This document shows positions 17,301 through 25,141 of a DNA stretch of 64,000 bases, piece by piece. Made by a program: the position numbers and the translations under genes. The stretch is from positions 310,001 through 374,000 of the forward strand of contig MKUO01000007.1 of the NCBI GenBank assembly GCA_001897855.1, given 5' to 3'. Position 1 is the first letter of the stretch, and the number at the start of each line of letters is the position of its first letter. The stretch comes from Bacteroidetes bacterium 43-93. Its GTDB lineage: Bacteria > Bacteroidota > Bacteroidia > Chitinophagales > Chitinophagaceae. A model generated the notes under the pieces. The model was not told the origin of the DNA and ran no database searches. It was given only the letters and a program-made list of their open reading frames with translations.

Positions 17301-18959
17301 CAAAACACTTCGGTTAATACTGTATCACCTTATACCTGGGATTATGGCGATGGTAACCAATCAACACTTACCAACGGTAAAAACTTATATACTGCCCCTG
17401 GCTATTACAGGGTCGTTCTTACAGCGCAGGACAGGCACGGATGTATAGATTCAGCTGTGCATCATGTTAATATATTGGGCTATTCCGGGGCTTTCACATA
17501 TACACCGTTGCAGGGATGTAAGCCACTGACAGTGACCTTTACCTCATCCACGACAAATGTTGCTTCCATGACCTGGGATTTCAGCGATGGCTATACTGCT
17601 ACGCAGGCCGGTGGAACAATAACCCATACTTATGATCACGCCGGTTCTTATAAGCCAAAGGTGTTGTTCAAAGATGCTAACGGATGTAAGGCCTTAAGCG
17701 AAGGATTGGATGAGATCAAGGTGGATGCAGTAGAGCCAGATTTCTATGCCGATGCGCCTTGCCAATTTAATACCGTAACACTCAGAGATACTACACATAC
17801 TTATTTCTCGCCGGTTGTTATATGGCATTGGACATTTGACGACGGCACTACCAGCGATAAGCAATATCCTAAGCATTTGTATGGCCCTCCGGGCAGTTAC
17901 CCCGTTACGTTGTATGCCGAAAATCAGTGGGGCTGTAAAGACAGTATCACTAAGGATATCATCATACATGGTTTACCGGAAATAAGCGCCGGAGGAGACA
18001 CAATTGTATGTTTGTCAGACTCAGCACATCTGCAGGCCTCTGGCGGCGTTTCCTATCACTGGACTTATTCGCCTTACCTGTCTTGCCTGGATTGTCCGGA
18101 TCCTTATGCCAATCCACCAAAGAATGGGTTCTTCATAGTTACAGGTACCGATCAGTACAACTGTAAGAATACGGATACGGTTAATGTAACGCTTAAGTAT
18201 AAGGTGACCGCTACAGCAAGCGGCGACCAGGAAATATGCCTGAAAGAGCATGTGATACTGGATGCAAGAGGTGGTAAAACATATCTATGGTTGCCGCCCG
18301 ATGGCCTCGATAACAATCAGTCGTCATCGCCTACCGCCAGCCCGCAGGGAACAACAAAGTACACCGTTATCTCTTACGAGGGAAGGTGTATACCTGATAC
18401 AGACCAGGTAAGGGTACAGGTAGATCCGTTGCCTACAGTAAAAGCTACCGGCGGAACTACCATCGTAGCGGGCAACTCCACTACATTGCTCGCCACGGGC
18501 AACCTGATCGAAAGGTTTAAGTGGAAGCCTTCAGAAAGTCTTAATCATGATGACATACCTGACCCGATCGCCAGCCCGTTAAAAACAACGGAATATACCA
18601 TCGTGGTGTACACAGATCATAATTGCCAGGATAGTGATAAGGTAACCGTTAAGGTATTATGCGATAAGAGCCAGTTGTACATACCTAATACCTTTACCCC
18701 TAACGGAGATGGACAAAACGACATCTTCTATCCGCGGGGAACAGGTTTAGATAAGATCAAAACCTTCCGTATATATAGCCGTTGGGGCGAGCTGGTGTAT
18801 GAAAAAACTTCCATCACTATCAATGATAAGGCGGAAGGATGGGATGGTACCTATAATGGAAATGTATTGCCGCCTGACGTGTTTGTTTATATGATAGAGG
18901 CGCAGTGCGAAGATGGCCAAACAATATTGTTCAAAGGTGATATAACCCTGGTAAGATAA
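14367..18959 (+). CDS. Giant PKD-repeat T9SS (type B) secreted protein
   Basis: A 1530-residue surface or secreted protein. A signal peptide (about 1-27, ending LSAQ) is followed by about 14 PKD-type beta-sandwich repeats. The WDFGDG core recurs in intact or degenerate form (WEWDFGDG, YTWNFGDA, YSWDWGDG, RYWDFGDG, MTWDFSDG, WHWTFDDG). Three Ig-like repeats rich in Cys then precede a C-terminal CHU_C gliding-motility-type sorting domain (NTFTPNGDGQNDIF to the end), the type B signal for T9SS. PKD arrays serve as adhesins or spacer stalks, and no catalytic domain is visible. The next gene is a PorP/SprF-like protein abutting its stop codon, the classical partner of type B cargo. The role is likely adhesion or gliding; the ligand is unknown. 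Confidence 0.9.
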   Translation: MPPIRPRLLPIVFTFLSLLFLPGYLSAQQTLTADFTSSSLSTCGNEVIYFTDASTGSPTSWEWDFGDGSGKAYNQNPSHSYASSTTSHTYTVKLTAKRGSLSSTKTISIVVHETPSVDFSATPTTGCAPLNVTFTDKSTAGGNGTNTYNWYYGAVGTGTGASPTYSFTASGSYNITLTVINSWGCRASATKNSYINVVAKPTASFSISPGNGCSSPATTILTSTSTSTANITSYTWNFGDASGTATGSSVSHTYTGIPQCWSPKLVIKDANGCSDSVTQNNGFCTYDPKVTSTVASSVCIYTQTSVSAAGTPSGGSYSWDWGDGSPNTSGATANHIYASSGTKAVVVTYIYRGCSVTATKYITVNPQPVGDFTTSPNPPCEAPATITFTPTGNATSYIWKFGDNSPASTQTSPSHTYTRNGFYTDTMIIQSSAGCIDTIIKIDSIRLYDMKLDAYAKDTFGCKPLTVYFKDSVYTTIPNGNAPYPYAIVSYQWDFGDGSPQVNQQFPTHTYTDTGIFRAWLKITSVNGCTTTDSIRITVGQPPNTDFIGTPQHICNNNFVYFQDQTTGPVEEWSWDFGDGHKSQSPSPAYKYTSPGVYTVKLISYFHKCPDTMIKNQYITVDSPGSAFRVIYSCDTVKKVNIINETVGATSRYWDFGDGYTDTSKAPSHEYSSFGNYTIMLISFNSRSGCRDTFKVPIRLAPVTVTLTAVDTAICQHTKTRFTSTITGLQAFGYSWYIDGSFVNDSAVNYTYQFNYTGYHTVKVRVFDEHGCWNTLEKTNWIFVSHPTLADTAIPLSGCVPLTVNFTDNSTVPNGATIASRKWDFGNGSATTTSATISNIYNAAGNYTIKLYVTDNLGCNDSLIKPVYVNAYKPDAFFSVPDTVCLHGDVNFSNGTNGDAPLTYTWDFGDKKPLDNTKNPVHVYDSLGTFDVTLYVTDGHGCKDTIAKKATITTVNPTVAFDFLTDSVAVCAPLFVKMQNTSVNTVSPYTWDYGDGNQSTLTNGKNLYTAPGYYRVVLTAQDRHGCIDSAVHHVNILGYSGAFTYTPLQGCKPLTVTFTSSTTNVASMTWDFSDGYTATQAGGTITHTYDHAGSYKPKVLFKDANGCKALSEGLDEIKVDAVEPDFYADAPCQFNTVTLRDTTHTYFSPVVIWHWTFDDGTTSDKQYPKHLYGPPGSYPVTLYAENQWGCKDSITKDIIIHGLPEISAGGDTIVCLSDSAHLQASGGVSYHWTYSPYLSCLDCPDPYANPPKNGFFIVTGTDQYNCKNTDTVNVTLKYKVTATASGDQEICLKEHVILDARGGKTYLWLPPDGLDNNQSSSPTASPQGTTKYTVISYEGRCIPDTDQVRVQVDPLPTVKATGGTTIVAGNSTTLLATGNLIERFKWKPSESLNHDDIPDPIASPLKTTEYTIVVYTDHNCQDSDKVTVKVLCDKSQLYIPNTFTPNGDGQNDIFYPRGTGLDKIKTFRIYSRWGELVYEKTSITINDKAEGWDGTYNGNVLPPDVFVYMIEAQCEDGQTILFKGDITLVR

Positions 18960-18971
18960 ATGTGGATGATT

Positions 18972-20021
18972 ATGAAAAACAGACGGTTCAAATATACTTT
19001 AGCTTTAGGGTTGCTGATGGCAGGTACCTCTCTTTATGCCCAGGATGTACACTTCTCGCAGTTTTATGAAACTTCAATTCTGCGCAATCCCGCCCTTACG
19101 GGATTGATAAATACTGATTATAAGATATGCGCAATATACCGCAGCCAGTGGAGCAGTATCAGTAAGCCTTTTCAGACAGGACTGGTAAATGTGGAAGCGA
19201 GAATACCGGTAAATGAAGTGAACGATTTTGTAAGCATAGGCTTATTAGGATACTACGACAGGGCAGGCAGCGTTAGCCTGCAAACCTTATCACTCTATCC
19301 TGCTATCAACTATAACAAATCCCTGGAAGATGGACATAACTCTTACTTGTCAGTAGGGTTTACCGGTGGTTATATTCAGCGTAGCTACGACCCTACGCGT
19401 GCTACCTACGATAATCAGTTCGAAAACGGCCACTATGCGCCACAGGTATCCAGCGGAGAGACAAATCTGAATAACAAGTATAGCTACTTCGATCTGGGCG
19501 CAGGTATTAGTTTTAGCAGCACCACGGGCGGTGGCGAGGATGATCATAAGCTAAACTATATTGTAGGTCTGTCCGGCTACCACCTTACCCAGCCGAGCAA
19601 TTCTTTTTTTGATCAGAATAGTGTGAAGCTGGATATGAAATGGAATGCCAGCGTATCTGTGATACAGCAGGTAAACGAGACTATTAGTTACCAGGTACAT
19701 GTCAACTACATCAGGCAAGGAACCTATAACGAAACTATACTTGGAGGGTTGATCGGGTACAATAAAAAAGACGCGAATGGTAGTTTGCAGTTTGTAATAT
19801 CAGGAGGAGCTTTCTATCGTTTTGCTGATGCTATCATACCAACGGTTCGTTTAAGATACAAAGACTACGGTTTTACTTTTAGCTACGATTGCAACGTGTC
19901 GTCACTAAAAGCGGCTACCAATCTTCGTGGAGGCTATGAATTGAGCCTCGTTAAAACAGGATTCTGGAAAGGTCCCGAACACGATCATGCCCGCACCATC
20001 TGCCCCGTATTCTTTCAGTAA
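18972..20021 (+). CDS. PorP/SprF family outer-membrane protein
   Basis: Outer-membrane beta-barrel of the PorP/SprF family, which helps secrete or anchor T9SS type B cargo such as the PKD protein directly upstream. The signal peptide ends at LYAQ, followed by the family hallmark DVHFSQFYETSILRNPALTG and alternating beta strands to the C-terminus. The frame is open from an ATG at 18960 that abuts the preceding stop. The ATG at 18972 gives the better signal peptide (MKNRRFKYTLALGLLMAG), so I use it. Near-zero spacing implies one operon with translational coupling. A terminator follows. Confidence 0.9.
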   Translation: MKNRRFKYTLALGLLMAGTSLYAQDVHFSQFYETSILRNPALTGLINTDYKICAIYRSQWSSISKPFQTGLVNVEARIPVNEVNDFVSIGLLGYYDRAGSVSLQTLSLYPAINYNKSLEDGHNSYLSVGFTGGYIQRSYDPTRATYDNQFENGHYAPQVSSGETNLNNKYSYFDLGAGISFSSTTGGGEDDHKLNYIVGLSGYHLTQPSNSFFDQNSVKLDMKWNASVSVIQQVNETISYQVHVNYIRQGTYNETILGGLIGYNKKDANGSLQFVISGGAFYRFADAIIPTVRLRYKDYGFTFSYDCNVSSLKAATNLRGGYELSLVKTGFWKGPEHDHARTICPVFFQ

Positions 20022-20045
20022 TGTGTGTTATAATTTATTTGAGAG

Positions 20046-20070
20046 AGCCTGCCATAGCGCAGGCTTTTTT
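20046..20070 (+). terminator. Terminator after PorP/SprF gene
   Basis: 7-bp stem AGCCTGC / GCAGGCT with a six-base loop, followed by TTTTT. Confidence 0.85.
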
Positions 20071-20080
20071 ATAAAGAAAA

Positions 20081-20100
20081 GGAGCGTTCGATAACGCTCC
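20081..20100 (-). terminator. Second hairpin, oriented as a minus-strand terminator
   Basis: GGAGCGTT-CGAT-AACGCTCC, a perfect 8-bp stem. Its T-rich flank (TTTTCTTT) is on the minus strand. No leftward protein gene lies upstream on that strand for several kilobases, and 20101-20311 shows no minus-strand reading frame. It could end an antisense or small RNA, or simply be a second hairpin of the PorP terminator. Confidence 0.5.
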
Positions 20101-20311
20101 ACATTCACTTGGTGTGACTTATTTGCCTCTACATTTTTCACCTAAAATGTTGTACCAATACCACAATAAGTTGAGGAAATGTTAAACAGGATCTTTAGCG
20201 GTGCGATAATAACGAATTGATACACAGTGCCTGTCTATGGTAACATTTTGTAAATAACGGATGGCACAGTTTTTCCGACATATTACATGCTATAATAAGA
20301 GGGGCATCATT

Positions 20312-20551
20312 ATGAGAGTTACACCAGAAGACGTTTTAACGAAAATCTATCAATTACAAAGTATCCAGGATAAAGCCGGTAATCACAATCATATGTTTGG
20401 AGTAGACACATTATCTATGCTGTTTGATACACCATTCGATTATATGATGAACATTTTGGAGATTTTAAAAGAGAAAGGCCAGGTTGCTATGACAGAATTA
20501 AAAACTAAGCGCACCGGTAAAAACAACGTTGCTTATGTTTCTCTGAAATAA
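20312..20551 (+). CDS. Small conserved-looking cytosolic protein
   Basis: A 79-residue protein I cannot name. The start at 20312 (MRVTPEDVLTKIYQL) has a good purine-rich site (AAGAGGGG) 8 bases upstream. The open frame extends to 20261, but that extension lacks such a site. The sequence has an amphipathic helix, a second helix pair (MMNILEILKEKGQVAMTEL) and a short basic beta-like tail (KTKRTGKNNVAYVSLK). This would suit a winged-helix fragment, but nothing more specific can be said. It stands alone, followed by the array of hairpins at 20585-20882. Confidence 0.55.
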   Translation: MRVTPEDVLTKIYQLQSIQDKAGNHNHMFGVDTLSMLFDTPFDYMMNILEILKEKGQVAMTELKTKRTGKNNVAYVSLK

Positions 20552-20658
20552 TAGAATAGAAATCTATTCTTATTTAACACTGCGGAGATGTTCAAGAGCA
20601 TCTCAGTTTGTGGTACAATATTTTATTTCTTTTATGGGGATGTTAAGGAAAGAAGAGT

Positions 20659-20690
20659 AGGGACGCCAGTATGGCGTCCCTTATTTTTTC
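20659..20690 (+). terminator. Terminator-like hairpin in array (copy 1)
   Basis: Stem AGGGACGCCA / TGGCGTCCCT with loop GTA, followed by TATTTTTTC. Confidence 0.8.
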
Positions 20691-20768
20691 ACAAAGTTGA
20701 AAGTGTTGGTTTGCCTGGCATGGATTTGTTAAACAATTGGTCAATAGTATGGTTAATAGGAATAATAG

Positions 20769-20798
20769 AGGGATGTTTTTAAACATCCCTGTTTTTTT
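20769..20798 (+). terminator. Terminator-like hairpin in array (copy 2)
   Basis: AGGGATGTT / AACATCCCT stem followed by GTTTTTTT. The stem sequence is nearly the same as copy 3 at 20855. Confidence 0.8.
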
Positions 20799-20854
20799 AG
20801 GTAATGGCACAGGATTTTTATTGAAATAATATCATTAATCGAATCAGTAGTTGT

Positions 20855-20882
20855 GGGGTGTTTTCAAACATCCCTTTTTTTA
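20855..20882 (+). terminator. Terminator-like hairpin in array (copy 3)
   Basis: GGGGTGTT / AACATCCC (one G-T pair) followed by TTTTTTT; related to copy 2. Confidence 0.8.
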
Positions 20883-20978
20883 TGCTGTAGTGCTATCGGC
20901 TCAGTAATGAAAAGAAACTGTTAGTTTCCTTTTATGCGTTTATAGCTAAACAAAACATCAGCGACATCAAATACCCAT

Positions 20979-20986
20979 TAACTTTG
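20979..20986 (+). promoter_or_regulatory. Promoter -7 element of ubiD-like gene
   Basis: TAACTTTG, exact TAnnTTTG match, only eight bases before the ATG at 20995. Leader length should be zero to a few bases. Confidence 0.65.
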
Positions 20987-20994
20987 CATCCGTT

Positions 20995-22899
20995 ATGGCA
21001 TATAAATCACTCGAAGCGTTTATAGAAGCATTAGATAAGGCTGGCGAACTGGTAAGGATTCAAACATTTGTAGATCCTGTTTTAGAGATAGCAGAAATAG
21101 CAGATCGTGTTTCAAAAACACCTGATAGAAATAAAGCGCTGTTGTTCGAAAATACCGGTACCGAATTCCCCCTGCTCATCAACGGTATGGGCAGCGACAG
21201 GCGGATGTGCATGGCGCTGGGCGTGAACGACCTCGACGATGTAGCGCGCGATATCGAGAACCTGTTAAAAACCATGTCGGCGCCAAAGAATGGCCTTTTA
21301 GAGAAATTAGCCATGTTGCCGCAGTTGAGCAAATTTGCTTCGTGGATGCCGAAGGTGGTAAGTGGCCATGGCGCCTGCCAGGAGGTAGTGATGCAAACCC
21401 CCGACCTTTCGAAGCTGCCGATCCTGAAATGCTGGCCAAAAGACGGTGGCCGCTTCATAACGCTGCCCGCCATACATACAAAAGATCCGTTGAATGGTAC
21501 ACGCAATATTGGTATGTACCGTATGCAGGTGTTCACAGATACTATGACGGCCATGCATTGGCACAAACACAAAGTATCTGCGCGCCATTACAATGAATAT
21601 AAAAAGCTGAATAAAAGAATGCCTGTTGCCGTGGCCTTAGGTGGCGACCCGGTATATACCTATGCAGCAACGGCGCCATTGCCCGAGAATGTGGATGAAT
21701 ACATGCTGGCTGGCTTTCTGCGCAAAAAGCGTGTAGAGTTGGTGAAATGTATCACGCAGCCCGAGATCGAAGTGCCGGCAGATGCGGATATCATCATCGA
21801 GGGCTATGTAGATCCTAACGAGGAACTGATATGGGAAGGTCCGTTTGGAGACCATACCGGTTATTATTCATTGCCCGATTGGTACCCACGCTTTCATGTT
21901 ACCGCCATCACTCACAAAAAGAAGGCAGTGTACCCGGCAACCATAGTAGGTATTCCACCACAGGAGGATGCATGGATCGGCAAGGCTACGGAACGGATAT
22001 TCCTCACTCCTATGAAGATGACCATGGTGCCCGAGATAAAGGATATGAATATGCCTGTAGAAGGGGTATTTCACAACCTGGTGATCGCATCTATCAATAA
22101 GGAGTATGCAGGCCAGGGACAGAAGGTAATGAATGCAATGTGGGGCGCCGGGCAGATGATGTTCAATAAGATACTGGTACTGACAGATGGCAATAAAGAT
22201 CTGAATGATTACAAATCGCTGGCGCAGTATGTGTTTAGCAATCTCGATCCCGCTACAGATGTATACTTCAGCCAGGGGCCGATGGATGTATTAGATCACA
22301 GCTGCAGCAAGCTAGGCTTTGGCGGCAAGATGTGCATCGATGGCACTAAGAAATGGGAAGAAGAGATCGTTCATCCGCATACACCTTTCTCGTTAGCGCC
22401 TGCTTTCGACAAAGCAAATATCATGCAGCAATACCCTGAGATAAGGGGCATTAATGATAAGCTTGCCCGCGATTGGCAGATACCTGTATTGTTTGTCGCG
22501 GTGGAGAAAAACCGCCCGGGGCATGTATTAGAACTGCATCGCCGGTTGTGTGAAGATGCCACTGTTCAAAACATAAAGATGATACTTTATGTAGAGCATA
22601 CCGTTCATGCAGATGATATTGCTGATGTGCTCTGGCGTTTTTGTAATAACATGGATCCCCGCCGCGATCATTTTTTTGCCGGCATCAATAATCAGGTGCT
22701 GGGATTAGATGGCACGCGTAAGACTAAAAAATTCGATAATTTCGATCGGCCCTGGCCAAATATTATTGCTGCAGATGAAGCAACCATCAAAGCGGTGGAT
22801 GCTAAATGGCAGGAACTTAACCTGGGCTCGTTAATAACATCTCCATCCATGCGTTACAAGCACCAGATGTATGGCGAAGAAGCAGAGGTGGAAGATTAA
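20995..22899 (+). CDS. UbiD-family decarboxylase (menaquinone/futalosine type)
   Basis: Prenylated-FMN-dependent decarboxylase of the UbiD family, 634 residues. The family signature EGPFGDHTGYYSLPDWYPRF (about 280-299) carries the catalytic acid region, and the N-terminal flavin-binding part (FENTGTEFPLLINGMGSDRR) is also typical. The length exceeds classical UbiD (about 490) and fits the subfamily tied to futalosine-pathway menaquinone synthesis, where it would decarboxylate a naphthoate intermediate. The subfamily call is inference from length and host group. UbiX and the mqn genes are not in the window. A near-leaderless promoter precedes it and a glyoxalase-fold gene follows after 11 bases. 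Confidence 0.85.
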   Translation: MAYKSLEAFIEALDKAGELVRIQTFVDPVLEIAEIADRVSKTPDRNKALLFENTGTEFPLLINGMGSDRRMCMALGVNDLDDVARDIENLLKTMSAPKNGLLEKLAMLPQLSKFASWMPKVVSGHGACQEVVMQTPDLSKLPILKCWPKDGGRFITLPAIHTKDPLNGTRNIGMYRMQVFTDTMTAMHWHKHKVSARHYNEYKKLNKRMPVAVALGGDPVYTYAATAPLPENVDEYMLAGFLRKKRVELVKCITQPEIEVPADADIIIEGYVDPNEELIWEGPFGDHTGYYSLPDWYPRFHVTAITHKKKAVYPATIVGIPPQEDAWIGKATERIFLTPMKMTMVPEIKDMNMPVEGVFHNLVIASINKEYAGQGQKVMNAMWGAGQMMFNKILVLTDGNKDLNDYKSLAQYVFSNLDPATDVYFSQGPMDVLDHSCSKLGFGGKMCIDGTKKWEEEIVHPHTPFSLAPAFDKANIMQQYPEIRGINDKLARDWQIPVLFVAVEKNRPGHVLELHRRLCEDATVQNIKMILYVEHTVHADDIADVLWRFCNNMDPRRDHFFAGINNQVLGLDGTRKTKKFDNFDRPWPNIIAADEATIKAVDAKWQELNLGSLITSPSMRYKHQMYGEEAEVED

Positions 22900-22910
22900 A
22901 AACTATTTCT

Positions 22911-23300
22911 ATGAGCGATAAAAAAAGAGTTACAGGTATCGGTGGCATTTTCTTCAAAAGCAACGATCCCGATTATATGCGCACCTGGTATCAAAAGCAC
23001 CTGGGCCTTGACAACAGCCCTTATGGCAGTGTGTTCGAATGGCGGGATGTAAACAATCCCGATAAAAAAGGTTCTACCATCTGGAGTGCTTTCCGCAACA
23101 GCACAGATTATTTTCAGCCCTCAGAAAGAGAATTCATGATCAATTTCAGGGTAGAAGATCTGGAATGGCTGCTGGCTGAACTAAAGAAAGAAGGCATAGA
23201 ACAGGTAGGCGAGATGCAGGTACACGATTATGGTAAGTTTGCTCATATCATAGATCCCGAAGGCATAAAGATCGAGCTATGGGAGGCAACAGATGACTAA
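22911..23300 (+). CDS. VOC-superfamily (glyoxalase-fold) protein
   Basis: A 129-residue single vicinal-oxygen-chelate domain: the beta-alpha-beta-beta-beta start GIGGIFFKSNDPDYMRTWYQKHLGL and the C-terminal HIIDPEGIKIELWEAT strand are hallmarks. Glu at the C-terminus (IELWE) is one usual metal ligand, while the N-terminal His ligand is replaced (GGIFF). The enzyme activity therefore cannot be assigned and could be a binding or resistance function. It lies 11 bases after the UbiD gene and is probably cotranscribed. Confidence 0.8.
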   Translation: MSDKKRVTGIGGIFFKSNDPDYMRTWYQKHLGLDNSPYGSVFEWRDVNNPDKKGSTIWSAFRNSTDYFQPSEREFMINFRVEDLEWLLAELKKEGIEQVGEMQVHDYGKFAHIIDPEGIKIELWEATDD

Positions 23301-23314
23301 TACAAATACACCAT

Positions 23315-24169
23315 CTAAAGAATAGGCAGTATCATCTCATACTGGCTACCACATTTGGGTATCCCATTTGCTTCAAGAAAGCTGGTGATCGCATTATCGG
23401 TTTCTTCTGTATTGATGACTTTTATTTTACCGCTTCTATTGCTTTGTAAAATGCTATGCAATATTGCCGATCCAATTCCCTGCCTGCGATGATCTTTATG
23501 GACTGCTAGCTGTGTAATATCACCTGTTGCAGGTGCAAGGATGCCATAGCCTATCAATTTGTCGGCGTTATAGGCACCTGCTATTACAAAGTCATACGGC
23601 GCACGTTCTATAGATTCAAAACTGTTCTGCCAGGAGGGCTCATGGTCGCCAAGTGCTGTCATATCAGTTTTAAGCGCTATTGTGATCGGTTGAATCGCTT
23701 CATGTTGTAGCAGGGCTGTGTGTTTCATTTGTACTTTGTCAGCTTCCTGTCGGAAATAATTGAATCCGCGGGTTATTGTAAACCCAAGCTTCTTGTATAC
23801 AGATATTGCACTAGTGTTATCCTGCAGCACTTCCAGTAGATATTGTTTACAACCTGCATCTTTCAGATAAGGAACTGCCGCTTCAAATATCTTGGTAGCC
23901 AGCCCCTTGCCTCTATAGTCTGTAACAGTAGCAGTACCGGTATCATAGGCTGTTTTGATACCGTTAAATGTACCAATGCCGTTCAGCGTAAAGCTCACCA
24001 GCTTTTCATTATCAAATGTTCCGAAGGAAAGTTCGGGCGTGTAGCCACGCCTTCTCAGGTCTTTTTGTAATTCCTCACGACTCCATGAAGCAGCATACCC
24101 TTTAAATGCTTCGTCCCATGCGGTATACAGGGCATCAAAACTAATGTCCTTAAGTGATCTTATTTCCAT
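23315..24169 (-). CDS. Tandem GNAT acetyltransferase
   Basis: A 284-residue cytosolic protein with two GNAT folds. The first (about 1-140) has the acetyl-CoA loop motif DYRGKGLATKIFEAA, followed by LLEVLQDNTSAISVYKKLGF. The second has HKDHRRQGIGSAILHSIL. Substrate is unknown. The start at 24169 (MEIRSLKDISFDALYTAW) is typical for this group. The frame is open to a GTG at 24208, whose additional residues look non-homologous. It is transcribed convergently to the VOC gene with 14 bases between the stops. Confidence 0.82.
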   Translation of the reverse strand: MEIRSLKDISFDALYTAWDEAFKGYAASWSREELQKDLRRRGYTPELSFGTFDNEKLVSFTLNGIGTFNGIKTAYDTGTATVTDYRGKGLATKIFEAAVPYLKDAGCKQYLLEVLQDNTSAISVYKKLGFTITRGFNYFRQEADKVQMKHTALLQHEAIQPITIALKTDMTALGDHEPSWQNSFESIERAPYDFVIAGAYNADKLIGYGILAPATGDITQLAVHKDHRRQGIGSAILHSILQSNRSGKIKVINTEETDNAITSFLEANGIPKCGSQYEMILPIL

Positions 24170-24222
24170 TTCAGCAAAGCTAAATCCGCCTAAGTTCCTA
24201 GCCATCACCCTATCAGCGTGGT

Positions 24223-24675
24223 TTACCAGGGTACTATTACCTTGTAGTCATACGGGGCATACCTGCTGTCGTAATTAACCTTATCTGTGTTTTTCAGATT
24301 CGTGTATTCCGCCGCTTTAGATGGGTCTTTCTCATTTCTGCTAAGCGCGTCATACACATCTGCACGCACGCGCAGCCAACGTGCATCGCGTATAATAATT
24401 GACTCCAGCGAATCCATTAATGGTTTCCTGTCTATTGCTGCATTACTGCCTAGCGCCCTCGTCCCCGCTACCAGGAACATCCTGGTGGTAAGGTCGTCTG
24501 CTTTCGCGCCGGGCATTTGTATATACTTAAGGTAAGTGTTATAAGCGTCTTCGTTTTTATGCTGGTGATAAAGGGATTGTACCTTGCTTGCATACCATGA
24601 TGCACTGTCTGTTTGGGCATGGATTCTTAAGCATAAGGTCAATGCAAATAATAGAAGAAATAAGCTTTTGGTCAT
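24223..24675 (-). CDS. Small exported protein of unknown function
   Basis: 150 residues with a clear signal peptide (MTKSLFLLLFALTLCLRIHAQ). The mature part is helical, with TPR-like spacing (YASKVQSLYHQHKNEDAYNT) and a C-terminal Tyr-rich tail (SRYAPYDYKVIVPW). I do not recognise a family. An in-frame ATG at 24696 lies three bases after a -7-like box (TAATTTTTG), but the ATG at 24675 gives the better signal peptide. It probably lies in one leftward stretch with the GNAT gene. Confidence 0.6.
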   Translation of the reverse strand: MTKSLFLLLFALTLCLRIHAQTDSASWYASKVQSLYHQHKNEDAYNTYLKYIQMPGAKADDLTTRMFLVAGTRALGSNAAIDRKPLMDSLESIIIRDARWLRVRADVYDALSRNEKDPSKAAEYTNLKNTDKVNYDSRYAPYDYKVIVPW

Positions 24676-24738
24676 AGTGATACTAAGATAGCTCATTCGT
24701 GCAAAAATTATGGGCTACAGGCTTTATCTTGAATAATC

Positions 24739-25074
24739 CTATCTGATCTTACTGGTATCAATAGCGCTTCTTTGCGGGCCTTCATTCATTACTCTCGTGG
24801 CGTTTTGCACAGGCGTGTTGTTACCATTCGCGTTCATCCTGTTCACTCTGGGATTAATAGGCTCTGTGTATCGGGTACGATCTGCTTTTTGTGTTGGATT
24901 AGTCAACGTTGCTTTATCGGTTGTATTGCCTTTGTCTTTTTCTCCTTTGCTGTTAATATGCATATGGCTGCCTGTTTCAGACTTGGTTGCCTTTTTTGTT
25001 GATTGCGGAACACTTTGTGCATAGGCAGTTGCAGTAAACAATGCCAGCGACAAAGCTAAAAGAGTGATCTTCAT
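24739..25074 (-). CDS. Small hydrophilic exported protein
   Basis: 111 residues: a signal peptide ending AYAQ (MKITLLALSLALFTATAYAQ), then a low-complexity, highly polar mature part rich in Thr, Asn and Lys (TKKATKSETG, NGNNTPVQNATRVMNEG) with no predicted fold. Proteins of this type are frequent in Bacteroidota and mostly unnamed. Function unknown. Confidence 0.6.
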   Translation of the reverse strand: MKITLLALSLALFTATAYAQSVPQSTKKATKSETGSHMHINSKGEKDKGNTTDKATLTNPTQKADRTRYTEPINPRVNRMNANGNNTPVQNATRVMNEGPQRSAIDTSKIR

Positions 25075-25141
25075 AACATAAGTTTTTGCTTACCTAAGCA
25101 GTAGCTAAACTTATGCCATCCGTCTATGCGGATATGTTAAG

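Larger units (their letters stand above)
20552..20978 (+). other. Intergenic hairpin array (no protein gene)
   Basis: A gene-free stretch of about 430 bases containing four hairpins about 75-110 bases apart (20585-20604, 20659-20690, 20769-20798, 20855-20882). The last three have T tracts and read as plus-strand terminators. A 64-codon open frame crosses the first two hairpins but has no coding character. The spacers may encode small RNAs. Confidence 0.6.

Noticed and set aside
14548..17600. Regularly repeated DNA strings that could suggest a CRISPR array
   Set aside because: Repeats encode the WDFGDG core of PKD domains in one reading frame; spacing is about 240-300 bases and uneven, and there are no cas genes.
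20588..20782. 64-codon reading frame in the hairpin array
   Set aside because: It runs through two hairpins, one with a T tract, has no purine-rich start and no protein-like composition.
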